Positions 19,414 to 32,528 of a DNA stretch of 64,000 nt are shown piece after piece. The stretch's first letter is position 1; every line of letters starts with the position of its first letter. The notes beneath the pieces are model-generated. The model was not told where the DNA came from, did no database searches, and worked only from the letters and a program-made list of their open reading frames with translations. Both the position numbers and the translations under genes were made by a program. The stretch is from Methylophaga sp. (GTDB lineage Bacteria > Pseudomonadota > Gammaproteobacteria > Nitrosococcales > Methylophagaceae): the NCBI RefSeq assembly GCF_009711715.1, contig NZ_VENF01000003.1, positions 62,001 to 126,000 on the forward strand, given 5' to 3'.

Positions 19414-19766
19414 TCCTTGTCAGCCGACAGCTTCTCGCTTTGCTCGGGTACACTCCAGAGTTTTTCCAGGTTATAGGTCAGCCGGGTTTGCGGCGTCATG
19501 ATGTGGGTAATGACATCCCCCAGATCCACCAGCGCCCACTCACCCACTGTTTCGCCCTCGACACCGAGGGGCTGGACACCGGCTGCTTTAGCCTGCATCA
19601 CAACTTCATTGGCCAGCGCCTTGACCTGACGACTGGATTTACCGGTGGCGATAATCATCATATCGGTCACATCCGTCATTTCAGTGACATCCAAAACCTG
19701 GATATCTTCCGCTTTGATGTCCTCAAGCGCGTTGATAACCAGTGATTTGAGTTCTTCAGCCTGCAT
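19410..19766 (-). CDS. rsfS: Ribosomal silencing factor RsfS
   Basis: 118 residues. The DUF143 fold is recognised by LDVTEMTDVTDMMIIATGKSSRQVKAL, GVQPLGVEG and WALVDLGDVITHIM (quoted in parts). RsfS binds ribosomal protein uL14 and blocks subunit joining during starvation. Its stop overlaps the rlmH start. A 66-bp gap precedes it, so it may have its own promoter. Confidence 0.96.
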   Translation of the reverse strand: MQAEELKSLVINALEDIKAEDIQVLDVTEMTDVTDMMIIATGKSSRQVKALANEVVMQAKAAGVQPLGVEGETVGEWALVDLGDVITHIMTPQTRLTYNLEKLWSVPEQSEKLSADKE

Positions 19767-19832
19767 TGGGCTCTCCGTATCAATAAAAGTTAATAATAGT
19801 GTAACGCAAGGACGCCAAGCGTTGCTGTGCGA

Positions 19833-20657
19833 TTAATCCTGCTTATTCTGCTGCGGGCGTGGCGCGGGCAACCATGCTGAGGTTTTGCCAGTGACATAAT
19901 AGGCCGTCAGCCCCAGCCATTCGTGCCAGGCGACTTCCAGCACTTCAAGATGCGCAAATAAGGCAAAATCCCAGTAACGCTGGGCTGGCTTGCTGCTGCG
20001 ATAATCAACCGGGTAAGGGATCACATTAATACCCTGCTTCCTGGCGATACCGACTGCCCGCGGCAGATGGAAGGCCGAAGTCACCAGCAGATAGCGCCCG
20101 TTCGGAGCCGGCAACAACGGTTTAATCATCACAAAGTTTTCGTAGGTATTGCGTGCGCGGGGTTCCATCTTTATCCGCTCAGGCTCGATACCCGCCTGTG
20201 TCAGCAAGGTCATCGACACCCGACCCTCACTGTCCAGATCCGGCATTTGTATCAGATTACTGCCACCGGTGTAGATAAGTGGCAACTGCGGATAATGACG
20301 GCTCAGTTCAGCAGCGGCGAGAATTCGCTCGGCACTGTCGCCGACTTCGGCACTGCCCCAGCCACTCGACAGTTTCAAATTTTCGGCGCCGCCCAGCACG
20401 ACAATACCGTCAATATTCTCCGGCAGTGTTGCCGGCGGCTGAAAGCGGGTTTCCAGCGGCTGCATCAACCAGTCGCCGACAGGATAGGCCATAACGCTAA
20501 AAGCCAACAGACTCAGCAGCGTCAACAGACGCCGGGCGGCTTTGATGTAATTCAGCCATAACAAGAGGGTTGCCAGTATCAAAAACCAGACCAGCAGAGT
20601 GGTCGGGCTCAACAATCCCCAGACCAGCTTGGATAGAACAAAAAACAGATTATCCAT
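19833..20657 (-). CDS. YdcF/ElyC-like DUF218 membrane protein
   Basis: 274 residues. Two N-terminal membrane helices (about 5-35 and 40-60) are followed by the DUF218 domain with IVVLGGAENL, LPLIYTGGS, ARNTYEN and YLLVTSAFHLPRAV. This arrangement matches ElyC, an inner-membrane protein linked to undecaprenyl-phosphate use and envelope integrity in Escherichia coli. Exact orthology is not certain. Its start shares one base with the end of nadD. Confidence 0.85.
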   Translation of the reverse strand: MDNLFFVLSKLVWGLLSPTTLLVWFLILATLLLWLNYIKAARRLLTLLSLLAFSVMAYPVGDWLMQPLETRFQPPATLPENIDGIVVLGGAENLKLSSGWGSAEVGDSAERILAAAELSRHYPQLPLIYTGGSNLIQMPDLDSEGRVSMTLLTQAGIEPERIKMEPRARNTYENFVMIKPLLPAPNGRYLLVTSAFHLPRAVGIARKQGINVIPYPVDYRSSKPAQRYWDFALFAHLEVLEVAWHEWLGLTAYYVTGKTSAWLPAPRPQQNKQD

Positions 20658-21319
20658 CAGGAGGCTTGCGGCCTGATTTGGTACAGTCCCATTTGCTCAA
20701 TCAGCGCAATCACGGCATCAGGCAGTAAATAACGGACATCGCGCTTTTCATACAAGGCTTCACGAATCGCTGTTGCCGAGATGGCGAGTTGCGTCACCGG
20801 AATCGACCAGATTTTACCGGCAGCCAATAATTCGTCCCCCTGCCGGGCCTGATGGGCGTGATACCACTGTGCCAGCTCGTCTGACATCTCAAGCTGCTCT
20901 TCAGGCCGCTGCATCACAACGATATGCGCGAGTTCGATAATCTGCTGCCAGCGTGACCAGGTGTTCAGGCTACGGAAGGCATCGGTCCCCATCAACACAA
21001 ACAAAGGATTATCCGGCAACTCCTGTCTTAGACTGAGCAAGGTATCTACCGTATAAGACGGCCCTTCCCGGCCCAGCTCACGATCATCCACCACCAGCCT
21101 GGGATGATTCTTTATCGCCAGCTCCAGCATCAGCCGCCGCTCCTGCGGGCTTGCTACCGGCTCAATCCGGTGCGGAGGCAAAGCACAGGGAATCAGCCTC
21201 AGTTGCTCCAGTTTCAGTGCTTCAACTACATCCAGCGCAGTGCGCAAGTGGCCGAAGTGAACCGGATCAAACGTTCCGCCCAGAATCCCGATGGCTGCTT
21301 TAGTTTCTGACTTGCCCAC
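20657..21319 (-). CDS. nadD: Nicotinate-nucleotide adenylyltransferase
   Basis: 220 residues from a GTG start. The nucleotidyltransferase motif [13 protein letters not shown] stands at about 14-26 and the [10 protein letters not shown] motif near 190. It forms deamido-NAD from nicotinate mononucleotide and ATP in NAD synthesis. It overlaps the last 20 bp of proA, and no internal ATG precedes the conserved motif, so the GTG is required. It belongs to the conserved holA-nadD-rsfS neighbourhood, with proA placed between. Confidence 0.95.
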   Translation of the reverse strand: MGKSETKAAIGILGGTFDPVHFGHLRTALDVVEALKLEQLRLIPCALPPHRIEPVASPQERRLMLELAIKNHPRLVVDDRELGREGPSYTVDTLLSLRQELPDNPLFVLMGTDAFRSLNTWSRWQQIIELAHIVVMQRPEEQLEMSDELAQWYHAHQARQGDELLAAGKIWSIPVTQLAISATAIREALYEKRDVRYLLPDAVIALIEQMGLYQIRPQAS

Positions 21320-22559
21320 TACCCAACACTATCCATTTTTGTGATGTCAGCCCTTCCAGTCCGACCGGACCGCGGGCATGAATTTTATCGGTCGAAATCC
21401 CAATCTCGGCGCCGAGGCCATATTCAAAACCATCGGCAAAACGGGTTGAAGCATTGACCATCACCGAGCTGGAATCAACCTCAGCCAGGAAGCGGCGGGC
21501 ACGTTGGTAGTTTTCGGTCACAATCGACTCGGTGTGACCAGAACTGTGCTGATGGATATGTTCCATTGCTTCATCCAACCCGTCGACAATTTTAATCGAC
21601 AGAATCGGTGCCAGATATTCGGTGTCCCAGTCGGCCTCGGTTGCGGCGTTGATATCCTTCAGAATTGCCCGGGTATGACTACAACCGCGCAGTTCCACCC
21701 CTTCATCACCATAGCGCACAGCAAGCCGGGGCAGAATGGTGTCAGCTACTGCCGCATCGACCAGCAGTGTTTCCATGGCATTACAAACGCCGTAACGATG
21801 ACATTTGGCATTAAAGGCAATCTCTTCTGCCATATCCAGATCGGCCTCGCTGTCGATATAGACATGACAGATGCCGTCCAGATGCTTGATGACCGGTACC
21901 CTGGCCTCGTTGCTGATGCGTTCGATCAGGCTTTTACCGCCGCGGGGAACAATCACATCAACAAATTCCGGCATGGTGATCAACTGACCGACCGCCGCTC
22001 TATCGGTAGTCTGAACTACCTGGACCGCAGTTTCGGGCAGCCCGGCCTGATCCAGACCACGACGGATACAGGCAGCAATGGCCTGGTTGGAATGAATGGC
22101 TTCACTGCCACCACGCAGAATCGTGGCATTACCGGATTTCAGACATAACGCCGCCGCATCGGCGGTGACATTAGGCCGCGATTCATAAATGATGCCGACA
22201 ACACCCAAAGGCACGCGCATACGGCCCAGCTGAATACCGGAAGGGCGGTAGGTCATATCACTGATTTCACCGACCGGATCAGGTAAGGCCGCGATCTGCT
22301 CCAGCCCTACTGCCATCGATTCGATGCGGCCATCCGACAGGGTCAAACGATCCAGCAGGGCCGCTTCCAGGCCTTTGCTTCTACCGGCTTCCAGATCCCG
22401 TTCATTTTCCCGTTTCAGGGTTTCAGCGGCCGCACGAATTTCCGCCGCCATCGCAAGCAGGGCTTTGTTCTTGGTTGCAGTGCCGGCACGTGCCAGGGCG
22501 CGGCTGGCCTGACGGGCGTGCTGGCCCAGGCTTCGCATGTACTCATTGACGTCCAACAA
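21300..22559 (-). CDS. proA: Gamma-glutamyl phosphate reductase
   Basis: 419 residues. The catalytic cysteine is in [19 protein letters not shown], and [20 protein letters not shown] and [12 protein letters not shown] are family signatures. It reduces gamma-glutamyl phosphate to the semialdehyde in proline synthesis. The gene appears to start with TTG: AGGAG stands 4-7 nt before two tandem TTG codons (22554-22559). The next ATG, seven codons in, has no such signal and would trim conserved residues. proB is not in the window. Confidence 0.96.
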   Translation of the reverse strand: MLDVNEYMRSLGQHARQASRALARAGTATKNKALLAMAAEIRAAAETLKRENERDLEAGRSKGLEAALLDRLTLSDGRIESMAVGLEQIAALPDPVGEISDMTYRPSGIQLGRMRVPLGVVGIIYESRPNVTADAAALCLKSGNATILRGGSEAIHSNQAIAACIRRGLDQAGLPETAVQVVQTTDRAAVGQLITMPEFVDVIVPRGGKSLIERISNEARVPVIKHLDGICHVYIDSEADLDMAEEIAFNAKCHRYGVCNAMETLLVDAAVADTILPRLAVRYGDEGVELRGCSHTRAILKDINAATEADWDTEYLAPILSIKIVDGLDEAMEHIHQHSSGHTESIVTENYQRARRFLAEVDSSSVMVNASTRFADGFEYGLGAEIGISTDKIHARGPVGLEGLTSQKWIVLGSGQVRN

Positions 22560-22582
22560 TAGACTCCTTCGTGTTTTCCTAA

Positions 22583-23602
22583 TCAGGCCTGTCTGACACC
22601 GGCCGCCTGCAGGCAGAGCTTTTCCAGCAAGCGCCAGGGGCAGGTTTTCAACACGCCTTTGGCCGCTTTATCGATATCGGCCATTTGGGTCAGAAACTGC
22701 TGCCAGTGCTGACTGTCATAACGCTGCAGCGCTTCCCGCATCAGGGGTTTATTTTTATCCCAAACCGGTGGTTTCTGAGCGGCAAAGACCTGTTCCAGAG
22801 GACGGCCTGATTGCAGTTCCACTGACATCGCGACAATGCGTCTCAGTGACCAGGCGACGGCAGAGAAAACCGCCAGAATATCAACACCTTCTGATCGTAA
22901 GCGCTCTATTATACGGGGGATTTTCTGTGCCTGTCCTGCCAACACGGTATCCATCAGACCAAAAGCTTCAAAACGGGCATTGTCGGCAACGGATTGCAGA
23001 ATCAGCGCTTCACTGAGTTCACCATCGATGTTGAGTAATTCCAGCTTGTCTATTTCCTGGGCAGCAGCGAATAGGTTACCTTCCACCCGTTCCGCGATCA
23101 GGCTTGCCAGCCTGTTATCACAGTTAAGACCGCGCTGTTGCATGCGCTGCATGACCCAGCGTGGTAAATGCGTCGCCTCCACCGGCCAGATAGGTACACT
23201 GGCACCCAGCTTATCCAGTTCAGTAAACCACTTGGCTTTCTGCGAACGGTTGTCGATTTTGCCACTGATAATGATCAGTGTGGTGTCCTGAGGCGGCTCT
23301 GCGGCAAAACGGCGAAGGGCCTCGCCACCTTCCTTACCCGGACTCCCCGAAGGCAAACGGATTTCAATCAGCCGCTGACTGGCGAATAATGACAGGCTCT
23401 GTTCCTGCCATTTGATTTGTGACCAGTCAAAACGCCCTTCGACATGCCAGACCTCGCGGTCATTGGCACCGGCCTGACGAATCCGCTTTCTGATTTTATC
23501 TGCGGCCTCTTCCACCAGCAGCGCTTCATCACCATAAACAAGGTAAACGGGCAGCAGTGCCTGTTGCAGCGCCCCGTCGAGTTGTTCTGCCCTCAGCCGC
23601 AT
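22583..23602 (-). CDS. holA: DNA polymerase III delta subunit
   Basis: 339 residues. The N-terminal AAA-like fold has [21 protein letters not shown], without a functional Walker A as normal for delta. The middle and C-terminal helical parts include [17 protein letters not shown] and the collar region. Delta opens the beta clamp within the clamp loader together with the dnaX products, also in this window. It begins 3 bp after lptE. Confidence 0.94.
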   Translation of the reverse strand: MRLRAEQLDGALQQALLPVYLVYGDEALLVEEAADKIRKRIRQAGANDREVWHVEGRFDWSQIKWQEQSLSLFASQRLIEIRLPSGSPGKEGGEALRRFAAEPPQDTTLIIISGKIDNRSQKAKWFTELDKLGASVPIWPVEATHLPRWVMQRMQQRGLNCDNRLASLIAERVEGNLFAAAQEIDKLELLNIDGELSEALILQSVADNARFEAFGLMDTVLAGQAQKIPRIIERLRSEGVDILAVFSAVAWSLRRIVAMSVELQSGRPLEQVFAAQKPPVWDKNKPLMREALQRYDSQHWQQFLTQMADIDKAAKGVLKTCPWRLLEKLCLQAAGVRQA

Positions 23603-23605
23603 TGA

Positions 23606-24103
23606 CTAGTTAAGGGCAGACAGGCGCCGGATAATGCTCTGTACCATCTGCTTGTACATATCTTCACGCAATACCCTTTGCTGTTCGTCCATCGCCAGGA
23701 TCTGGTTCTGGTCAAACTGATAGTCGCGTCTGGCTTCTACCCGTTGCTTGTCACCAATGAGTTCACCGTTTTCATCGGTGATCTGATAGATCACCCAGGC
23801 TTCCAGCTCGTATTCACGCACCTTGGCATTGCTGCCTACTGACAGCACGTTCTGCTGATAGCGGTTTTCCAGCACGGTGAACAAGGCCGCGCCTTCCTGA
23901 TAATCTTCAAGTACGTTAATACCATTACGCTGCAAAGCGCGTTTAAGCTGCAGACCAAATGAATCCTGCCGTGTATTGACGCCCTGAATATAAAGCGTTT
24001 TCAGCTCTTCCGGCACTGCGGCTGCGCCCCTGAGCTGGAAGCCACAGGCTGTCAGCGTCAGAATGACCAGTGCGATAAAGCTTCTGAACACAACATGATT
24101 CAT
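23606..24103 (-). CDS. lptE: LPS-assembly lipoprotein LptE
   Basis: 165 residues. A lipoprotein signal peptide ends in LTAC (cysteine near residue 20), followed by GFQLRG, the hallmark of LptE. LptE plugs the LptD barrel in the outer membrane and aids final lipopolysaccharide delivery. Its place between leuS (15 bp) and holA (3 bp) is the conserved order. The basic C-terminal half (RVEARRDYQFDQNQILA) fits the family. Confidence 0.94.
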   Translation of the reverse strand: MNHVVFRSFIALVILTLTACGFQLRGAAAVPEELKTLYIQGVNTRQDSFGLQLKRALQRNGINVLEDYQEGAALFTVLENRYQQNVLSVGSNAKVREYELEAWVIYQITDENGELIGDKQRVEARRDYQFDQNQILAMDEQQRVLREDMYKQMVQSIIRRLSALN

Positions 24104-24118
24104 GTTTGATTTCCTTTA

Positions 24119-26635
<2,517 letters not shown>

Positions 26636-26663
26636 TCAAAATATAGTTGCGCGCGGTGCCAAT

Positions 26664-26688
26664 AAAAAAGCAGCCCGCAGGCTGCTTC
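26664..26688 (-). terminator. Intrinsic terminator after the ferredoxin gene
   Basis: The minus strand has an eight-pair stem AAGCAGCC/GGCTGCTT (loop complementary to CGCA) followed by six T. It ends the coaD-ferredoxin transcript before leuS. Confidence 0.85.
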
Positions 26689-26733
26689 AATTGAATCCTT
26701 AGTTTAAAGTCTGCGCACGCCGGTGCTGAAAAC

Positions 26734-26991
<258 letters not shown>

Positions 26992-27029
26992 TCACTCCAC
27001 AATTCGATATTTAAGCGATCTTATCGCTG

Positions 27030-27515
27030 TTATTTGGGGGCAGGCAATTTGGCTTTCAATGCTGCCTGCACACAAGGGGCGACGAACTCTGACACCTCAC
27101 CGCCAAGAATGGCGATTTCCTTCACCAGTGACGAAGAGACGAAGCTCAGGTTTTCAGCCGGTGTCAGAAACAGGGTTTCCACTTTTGACTGCATACGCCG
27201 GTTCATGGTTGCCAATTGTAATTCATACTCAAAATCAGAAACCGCCCGCAGCCCGCGGATAATGACATTGGCGCCCATACTGATCGCTTCATTAACCAGC
27301 AGGCCCTCAAATCCGCGTACTTCGACATTATTCAGATCCTGCAATGTTTGCCGTGCCAACTCGACACGTTCATCGAGGCTGAACATGGGTTGTTTGCCGG
27401 GATTGATGGCAATCGCCACAATCACCTTGTCGAACAGCGTGGCAGCCCGGTTGACCAGATCAATATGGCCGTAGGTAATCGGGTCAAAGGTTCCCGGGTA
27501 AATAGCGGTGGTCAT
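27030..27515 (-). CDS. coaD: Phosphopantetheine adenylyltransferase
   Basis: 161 residues. [16 protein letters not shown] at 6-21 carries the nucleotidyltransferase HxGH-type site, and SSSLVKEIA near 128 is the second signature. It makes dephospho-CoA from phosphopantetheine and ATP. Its ATG overlaps the rsmD TGA, giving translational coupling. The window also encodes CoaX, the first enzyme of CoA synthesis. Confidence 0.97.
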   Translation of the reverse strand: MTTAIYPGTFDPITYGHIDLVNRAATLFDKVIVAIAINPGKQPMFSLDERVELARQTLQDLNNVEVRGFEGLLVNEAISMGANVIIRGLRAVSDFEYELQLATMNRRMQSKVETLFLTPAENLSFVSSSLVKEIAILGGEVSEFVAPCVQAALKAKLPAPK

Positions 27516-28105
27516 CCGTCGGCTGCTCCGGGTTGAAATTCAAACAAAGCGTATTTTACATCACCTGCCTGCTTTTCTCGCAAACAATGCCAGGTCGGGG
27601 GCAATAAAGGCTGTGACTGGCGACGGGGATATTCCAGGTAAATGCGGGCCCCCTTATTGAGCAGGCCTTTATCCGTAAGCAGTGTGGCCACGTCTGACCA
27701 CAAATCCAGCTGATAAGGCGGGTCCAGAAAAACCACATCAAAAGGCTGGCTGGCGGTAGCCAGATAAGATTCTATGCGGCCGTGAATAATGTCACACTGA
27801 TCAGCCTTGAGTAGTCCCTGATTCTGTTTCAAATCATTGAATGCCTGCCGGTCGGCTTCCACCATGACGACCTGAGATGCACCGCGTGACGCCGCCTCAA
27901 ATCCCAGGGCGCCGCTGCCGGCAAAGCAATCCAGACAGCGACTGAAACCCAGTGAGGGTTGCAGCCAGTTGAACAGGGTTTCACGGATCCGGTCACCGGT
28001 CGGCCGAAGCCCCTCGACATCCGAAAAGCCCAGTTGCCGGCCCCGCCAGGCACCGGCAATGATGCGTAAAAATCCTGTTTTATTCTGTTTCTGTTGTCTC
28101 GCCAC
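27512..28105 (-). CDS. rsmD: 16S rRNA guanine-966 N2-methyltransferase RsmD
   Basis: 197 residues from a GTG that overlaps the preceding peptidase gene by 26 bp. Conserved elements are [27 protein letters not shown], the S-adenosylmethionine loop [12 protein letters not shown] and the catalytic DPPY near 126. It methylates G966 in 16S rRNA during 30S assembly. Coupling to coaD by an ATGA overlap is the classic order. Confidence 0.95.
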   Translation of the reverse strand: MARQQKQNKTGFLRIIAGAWRGRQLGFSDVEGLRPTGDRIRETLFNWLQPSLGFSRCLDCFAGSGALGFEAASRGASQVVMVEADRQAFNDLKQNQGLLKADQCDIIHGRIESYLATASQPFDVVFLDPPYQLDLWSDVATLLTDKGLLNKGARIYLEYPRRQSQPLLPPTWHCLREKQAGDVKYALFEFQPGAADG

Positions 28106-29393
28106 CCACCAGCACCGTCAGCATAGTTTCGGCATTCACTCGTCTTTCGAATGCCTGTTTGATATCCGCCACGGTGACGGCTTCGACTTTGTCGTTAAAG
28201 CTGTCAAGATAGTCCAGTGGCAAATCGTAGAATCCTATCATAGCGAGGTAATCTGCGATCTTGCTGTTACTGTCTACCCGCAGGGCAAAGCCGCCGGTAA
28301 TATTCTGCTTGGCTGCCGTCAGCTCGGCTTCGGTGGGGCCGGTTTCAATAAATTTCTTGAGTGTGTTCTTGAGTACAGTCAAGGCTTCCTGCGCTTTTTC
28401 ATTCCGGGTCTGCAATGCAAACTGATACGGCCCCTTTTGCTGCATCGGCTTGAAATAGCTGTAAACTCCATAAGTCAGACCGCGTTTTTCCCGCAACTCA
28501 TCACTGAGCTGTGACACAAGTCCACTGCCGCCCAGAATATGATTACCGACATAGAGTGGAAAATAATCTGGATCATCACGGCTGATACCCGTCTGCCCCA
28601 TCACAATAGTGGTCTGGGTTGACGGGAAACTTTTGTTTATGAGCTGGGACTGTTGCATCGGCTTCACTTCAGGCAGGGTTTCAGCCGGCTTCCCGGTGGC
28701 AAGACCTGATGTGAGGCGACTGGCAACAGCTTCGGCCTGTTTCCGATCTAGGGCACCCACAATCACTACCACCGCATTACTACTGACGTAATAACGGTCA
28801 TAGAAGGCCTGCAGGTCGGCGGGTGTCAACTGCTGAACACTGTCTGCATTACCGGCAGGCATCACGCTGTAGGGATGCTGGTCATAGAGATTTTCATAAA
28901 ATGATCTGGTCGCAATCGCCTGCGGTGACTGGTTTTCAGCCTGCAGTCCCGTTAACAATGTCTGCTGAATGCGATCGAAGGCGGACTGAGGGAAAGCGGG
29001 TTTTGAAAGCACTTTTGTATAGGTATCGATGGCTTGTTCAAAAGCCTGTTTCTCAGTCAGCGTACGCAGACTGAACACCGCCATATCGCGCTCGGAGCTG
29101 GCACCGAATTTAGCCCCTACATTGGCAAAGGCACTGGCAATATCATCAGCGTTCATGCTGTCAGTACCTTCATCAAGCATCGCCGCCGTCATTTTAGCCT
29201 TGCCCGGTTGCTCAGCATCGCGGGCAGCGCCGGCATCAAACACCACGCTGATATCGACCATCGGCAATTCCGGCGCCGGCACAAAATACACGCGCGCCTT
29301 ATTGTCTGTGGTCCAGTGCTGGATCTCAGGGCCGGCCCAGCTCAAACCAGCGGAAAGCAGGGTGAAAAAGAAAACAAAAAATCTAGCGAACAT
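28080..29393 (-). CDS. M16-family peptidase-like protein, non-catalytic partner
   Basis: 437 residues from the ATG at 29391-29393, preceded by GGAG at 6 nt. A signal peptide (MFARFFVFFFTLLSAGLSWA) points to the periplasm. It has the M16 fold, including LREKRGLTYGVYS near 300, but the zinc-binding HxxEH motif is absent: the corresponding place reads MTAAMLDEGTDSM. It overlaps the end of the catalytic M16 gene by 11 bp, so the two probably form a heterodimer in which this chain shapes the chamber. Such tandem pairs next to ftsY are frequent in gammaproteobacteria. Confidence 0.9.
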   Translation of the reverse strand: MFARFFVFFFTLLSAGLSWAGPEIQHWTTDNKARVYFVPAPELPMVDISVVFDAGAARDAEQPGKAKMTAAMLDEGTDSMNADDIASAFANVGAKFGASSERDMAVFSLRTLTEKQAFEQAIDTYTKVLSKPAFPQSAFDRIQQTLLTGLQAENQSPQAIATRSFYENLYDQHPYSVMPAGNADSVQQLTPADLQAFYDRYYVSSNAVVVIVGALDRKQAEAVASRLTSGLATGKPAETLPEVKPMQQSQLINKSFPSTQTTIVMGQTGISRDDPDYFPLYVGNHILGGSGLVSQLSDELREKRGLTYGVYSYFKPMQQKGPYQFALQTRNEKAQEALTVLKNTLKKFIETGPTEAELTAAKQNITGGFALRVDSNSKIADYLAMIGFYDLPLDYLDSFNDKVEAVTVADIKQAFERRVNAETMLTVLVGGETTETE

Positions 29394-30750
29394 GCGCATC
29401 TCCAGCATTCGAAACGGGACGGCTTCCATCCAGTGGCAATGGCACCAATTCAGCAATAGTCAGGCTGTCGTCAACGAAATATTTATTGGCAACAGCCTGT
29501 ACCTGCTCGGCGGTGACCGCTTTGATATTGTCGACATATTGTTCGCCGACCATCCAGTCAAGCCCGATGGTTTCGAGCATGCCTATCTGCATCGCCTGAT
29601 AGAAAACACTGTCTTTTTCGTAGACCGTTTCGGCAACAACCTGGGCTTTTACGCGATCAAGTTCTTCGGAGCTCACCGGGGTCTGCTTGAGTCGTTCAAG
29701 CTGTTCACGAACAGCCACCTCTAAATCGTCCACCGTTTTACCGTTGGCCGGTGTACCGGCGACAAGGAATAAGTCTTTCAAGCGGGAGAACAGGCTGTTA
29801 CCGGCACCGATACTGGTCGCAACCTGCTGTTCACGGACCAGTTCTTTTGCAAAGCGTGCGCTGTTACCCCCATCCAGAATACCGGCCAGCACTTCCAGTG
29901 CATAAGGTTCCCAGCTGTTTTTTTCGGCCACCGTGGTCACTCCCGGCACTTTCCAGCCCATCATCAGATAGGGCAATTCCGCCGGGGCCTTGACCTTGAT
30001 TTCGCGTATGCCCCGCTGCGCTACTTCCACGCGTGGTTTTAATTCAGCAATAATTTCCGGCTTCAACGGGCCGAAATATTGTTTAGCCAATTCCAGTACG
30101 GCCTTGGGTTCAACATCACCAGCCACTACCACAGTCGCATTATTGGGGGCATACCACATCTGATACCACTCCCTGAGGTCGTCAGCCTCGTAATGCTGGA
30201 TATCACTCATCCAGCCGATAATCGGGTGGTCGTATGGACTGCTCATAAAAGCAGCGGCGTTGAAGTGTTCACGCAGCAGAGACTGCGGGTTGTCCTCAGT
30301 ACGCATACGGCGCTCTTCGGCGACAACATCCCGCTCTTTCAACAGCTCTGCCGGTTCGATAATGAGATTTCGCATCCGATCAGCTTCGTGTTTAAAACTG
30401 ACCTCAAGACGATCTTTGTGCAGCTTCTGAAAATAAGCTGTGTAATCCCGGCCGGTGAAAGCATTCTGTTCACCGCCGTTACGGGCGATAATCTGGGAGA
30501 ATTCGTTGGGTTCCAGATTCTCGGTGCCTTTAAACATCATATGCTCAAGCACGTGCGAGATACCGGTAATTCCGTTGTATTCGTAGCTGGAACCAACTTT
30601 GTACCAGATTTGGGATACAACCACCGGCGCCCGGTGGTCCTCTTTAACAATAAGTTTGAGTCCGTTATCAAGCTCAAACTCGCTGACCTGTGCCTGTACA
30701 ATGCCGGGCAGTAACAGGGCCAGCCAGGCTAGATTTTTTAGTTTCAGCAT
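29383..30750 (-). CDS. M16-family zinc peptidase (pitrilysin type), catalytic
   Basis: 455 residues from the ATG at 30748-30750; the open frame runs further upstream without a better start. The signal peptide is LKLKNLAWLALLLPGIVQA. The inverted zinc motif HVLEH lies in ISHVLEHMMFKGT, followed by the distal glutamates in EADRMRNL and VAEERRMRTEDNP. It is expected to cut short peptides in the periplasm. It overlaps the non-catalytic partner by 11 bp and is divergent from ftsY across a 63-bp gap. Confidence 0.93.
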   Translation of the reverse strand: MLKLKNLAWLALLLPGIVQAQVSEFELDNGLKLIVKEDHRAPVVVSQIWYKVGSSYEYNGITGISHVLEHMMFKGTENLEPNEFSQIIARNGGEQNAFTGRDYTAYFQKLHKDRLEVSFKHEADRMRNLIIEPAELLKERDVVAEERRMRTEDNPQSLLREHFNAAAFMSSPYDHPIIGWMSDIQHYEADDLREWYQMWYAPNNATVVVAGDVEPKAVLELAKQYFGPLKPEIIAELKPRVEVAQRGIREIKVKAPAELPYLMMGWKVPGVTTVAEKNSWEPYALEVLAGILDGGNSARFAKELVREQQVATSIGAGNSLFSRLKDLFLVAGTPANGKTVDDLEVAVREQLERLKQTPVSSEELDRVKAQVVAETVYEKDSVFYQAMQIGMLETIGLDWMVGEQYVDNIKAVTAEQVQAVANKYFVDDSLTIAELVPLPLDGSRPVSNAGDAHVR

Positions 30751-30813
30751 CTGCATCTCTTTAATGGCTGCGTGATAAGATTGACCGTCGAAGTGTAACG
30801 ACAAGCAGAAAAT

Positions 30814-31878
30814 ATGTTTAGTTTCCTCAGAAAAAAAAACAAAACGACCGAGCCGGAAACGGCTTCAGAGCAGGTTGAGACAGCTGCTGACATAACGCCA
30901 CAGTCCAATGCCGAAGAAGAACCTCAGGTAGCCGCAGAAGCGCAGTCTAACACCGGCTTATTCGGCCGGCTGAAATCCGGGCTGAGCCGAACCAGTAATA
31001 AACTGACTGAGGGCTTTGCCAGCCTGGTGCTGGGTCGCAAAAGCATTGACGATGATTTACTGGAAGAATTGGAAACTCAGCTATTGACCGCCGATCTGGG
31101 GGTTGATGCCACTTCCCGCATCATCGATGATTTGACCCAGCGCGTTAACCGCAAACAGCTCGGCGATGTCGAAGCGCTGTTCAATGCGATGCGTGAAGAT
31201 ATGGTCAAAATCCTTGAGCCCAGTGCCAAGCCCCTGGTTATACCCAGCAAACAGGGCCCGTTCGTCATCCTGATGGTGGGCATTAACGGTGTCGGCAAAA
31301 CCACCACCATCGGCAAGCTGGCCAAACAATTTCAGCAACAGGACAAAAAAGTGATGCTGGCCGCCGGCGATACCTTCCGCGCTGCTGCGGTTGAACAACT
31401 GCAGGTCTGGGGTGAGCGTAACCAGATCCCGGTGATTGCCCAGCCCACCGGCGCAGATTCAGCCTCTGTTATCTACGATGCGCTGGAAGCCGCCAAAGCG
31501 CGTGACGTCGATATTCTGATTGCGGATACGGCGGGCCGTCTGCATACCCAGTCCAACCTCATGGAAGAACTGAAAAAAGTAAAACGGGTGATGGCTAAAG
31601 TGGATGCAACAGCACCACATGAAGTCATGCTGGTCGTCGATGCCGGCACAGGGCAGAACGCACTGCAACAGGCACAGCAATTTAACCAAGCCGTTGGGGT
31701 GACCGGTATCACCCTGACCAAGCTTGACGGTACCGCTAAAGGCGGCATTATTTTTGCCATTGCAGACAAGACCGGTCTGCCCATACGTTATATCGGTGTC
31801 GGTGAGAAAATTGATGATTTACGGCCCTTTGATGCCAACGACTTTGTCGATGCCCTGTTAGGACGAGAAGACGATTAA
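30814..31878 (+). CDS. ftsY: Signal recognition particle receptor FtsY
   Basis: 354 residues. A short acidic A domain (about 1-50) leads into the NG GTPase. Motifs are GINGVGKTTTIGKLA (G1), GDTFRAAAVEQL, DTAGR (G3) and TKLDGTAKGG (G4). It docks ribosome-SRP complexes at the inner membrane and works with the 4.5S RNA gene at 48.2 kb. Its TAA overlaps the ftsE ATG by one base. Confidence 0.97.
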   Translation: MFSFLRKKNKTTEPETASEQVETAADITPQSNAEEEPQVAAEAQSNTGLFGRLKSGLSRTSNKLTEGFASLVLGRKSIDDDLLEELETQLLTADLGVDATSRIIDDLTQRVNRKQLGDVEALFNAMREDMVKILEPSAKPLVIPSKQGPFVILMVGINGVGKTTTIGKLAKQFQQQDKKVMLAAGDTFRAAAVEQLQVWGERNQIPVIAQPTGADSASVIYDALEAAKARDVDILIADTAGRLHTQSNLMEELKKVKRVMAKVDATAPHEVMLVVDAGTGQNALQQAQQFNQAVGVTGITLTKLDGTAKGGIIFAIADKTGLPIRYIGVGEKIDDLRPFDANDFVDALLGREDD

Positions 31879-32528
31879 TGATTCGCTTCAGTGAGGTTTA
31901 CAAACGTTATCCCAACCAGCATGAAGCGTTGTCCGGGCTCAGCTTCGAGCTCGACAAGGGCGAAATGGCTTTTCTCACCGGTCACTCCGGCGCGGGTAAA
32001 AGCACGCTGCTGAAACTGATTGCATTGATTGAACGCAGCTCCCACGGCCAGGTCTGGGTCAATAATCAGAACCTGACGCGCCTGACCAAATGGAAAGTTC
32101 CCTATTACCGCCGCAAAATCGGGCTGGTATTTCAGGATCATAACCTTTTGCATGACCGCACCGTGTTCGACAATGTAGCGCTGCCGCTGATTATCGCGGG
32201 TGAAAACCATCGTGAGATTGGTCGCCGTGTTAGAGCAGCCCTGGATAAAGTGGGCTTACTGGGTAAGGAGCGCAGTCTGCCGATCGCCCTCTCCGGCGGT
32301 GAGCAGCAGCGGGTCGGCATTGCCCGCGCCGTCGTCAACCGGCCGCCGGTGCTGCTGGCTGACGAACCGACCGGTAACCTGGACCCGGATCTTTCCCAGG
32401 AAATCATGCATCTTTTTGAGCAGTTCAATCAGGTGGGAGTCACGGTGTTTATTGCCTCTCATGATCTGGAACTGATTAACCGCATGTCACATCGTCAAAT
32501 CAAGCTGAACCAGGGGCGACTGGCCTGA
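31878..32528 (+). CDS. ftsE: Cell division ATPase FtsE
   Basis: 216 residues. ABC ATPase motifs: Walker A GHSGAGKST near 36, signature LSGGEQQR near 136, and Walker B VLLADEPTGNLD. With FtsX it forms a transporter-like complex that activates septal peptidoglycan hydrolases through EnvC-type proteins. One-base overlaps connect it to both ftsY and ftsX. Confidence 0.97.
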   Translation: MIRFSEVYKRYPNQHEALSGLSFELDKGEMAFLTGHSGAGKSTLLKLIALIERSSHGQVWVNNQNLTRLTKWKVPYYRRKIGLVFQDHNLLHDRTVFDNVALPLIIAGENHREIGRRVRAALDKVGLLGKERSLPIALSGGEQQRVGIARAVVNRPPVLLADEPTGNLDPDLSQEIMHLFEQFNQVGVTVFIASHDLELINRMSHRQIKLNQGRLA

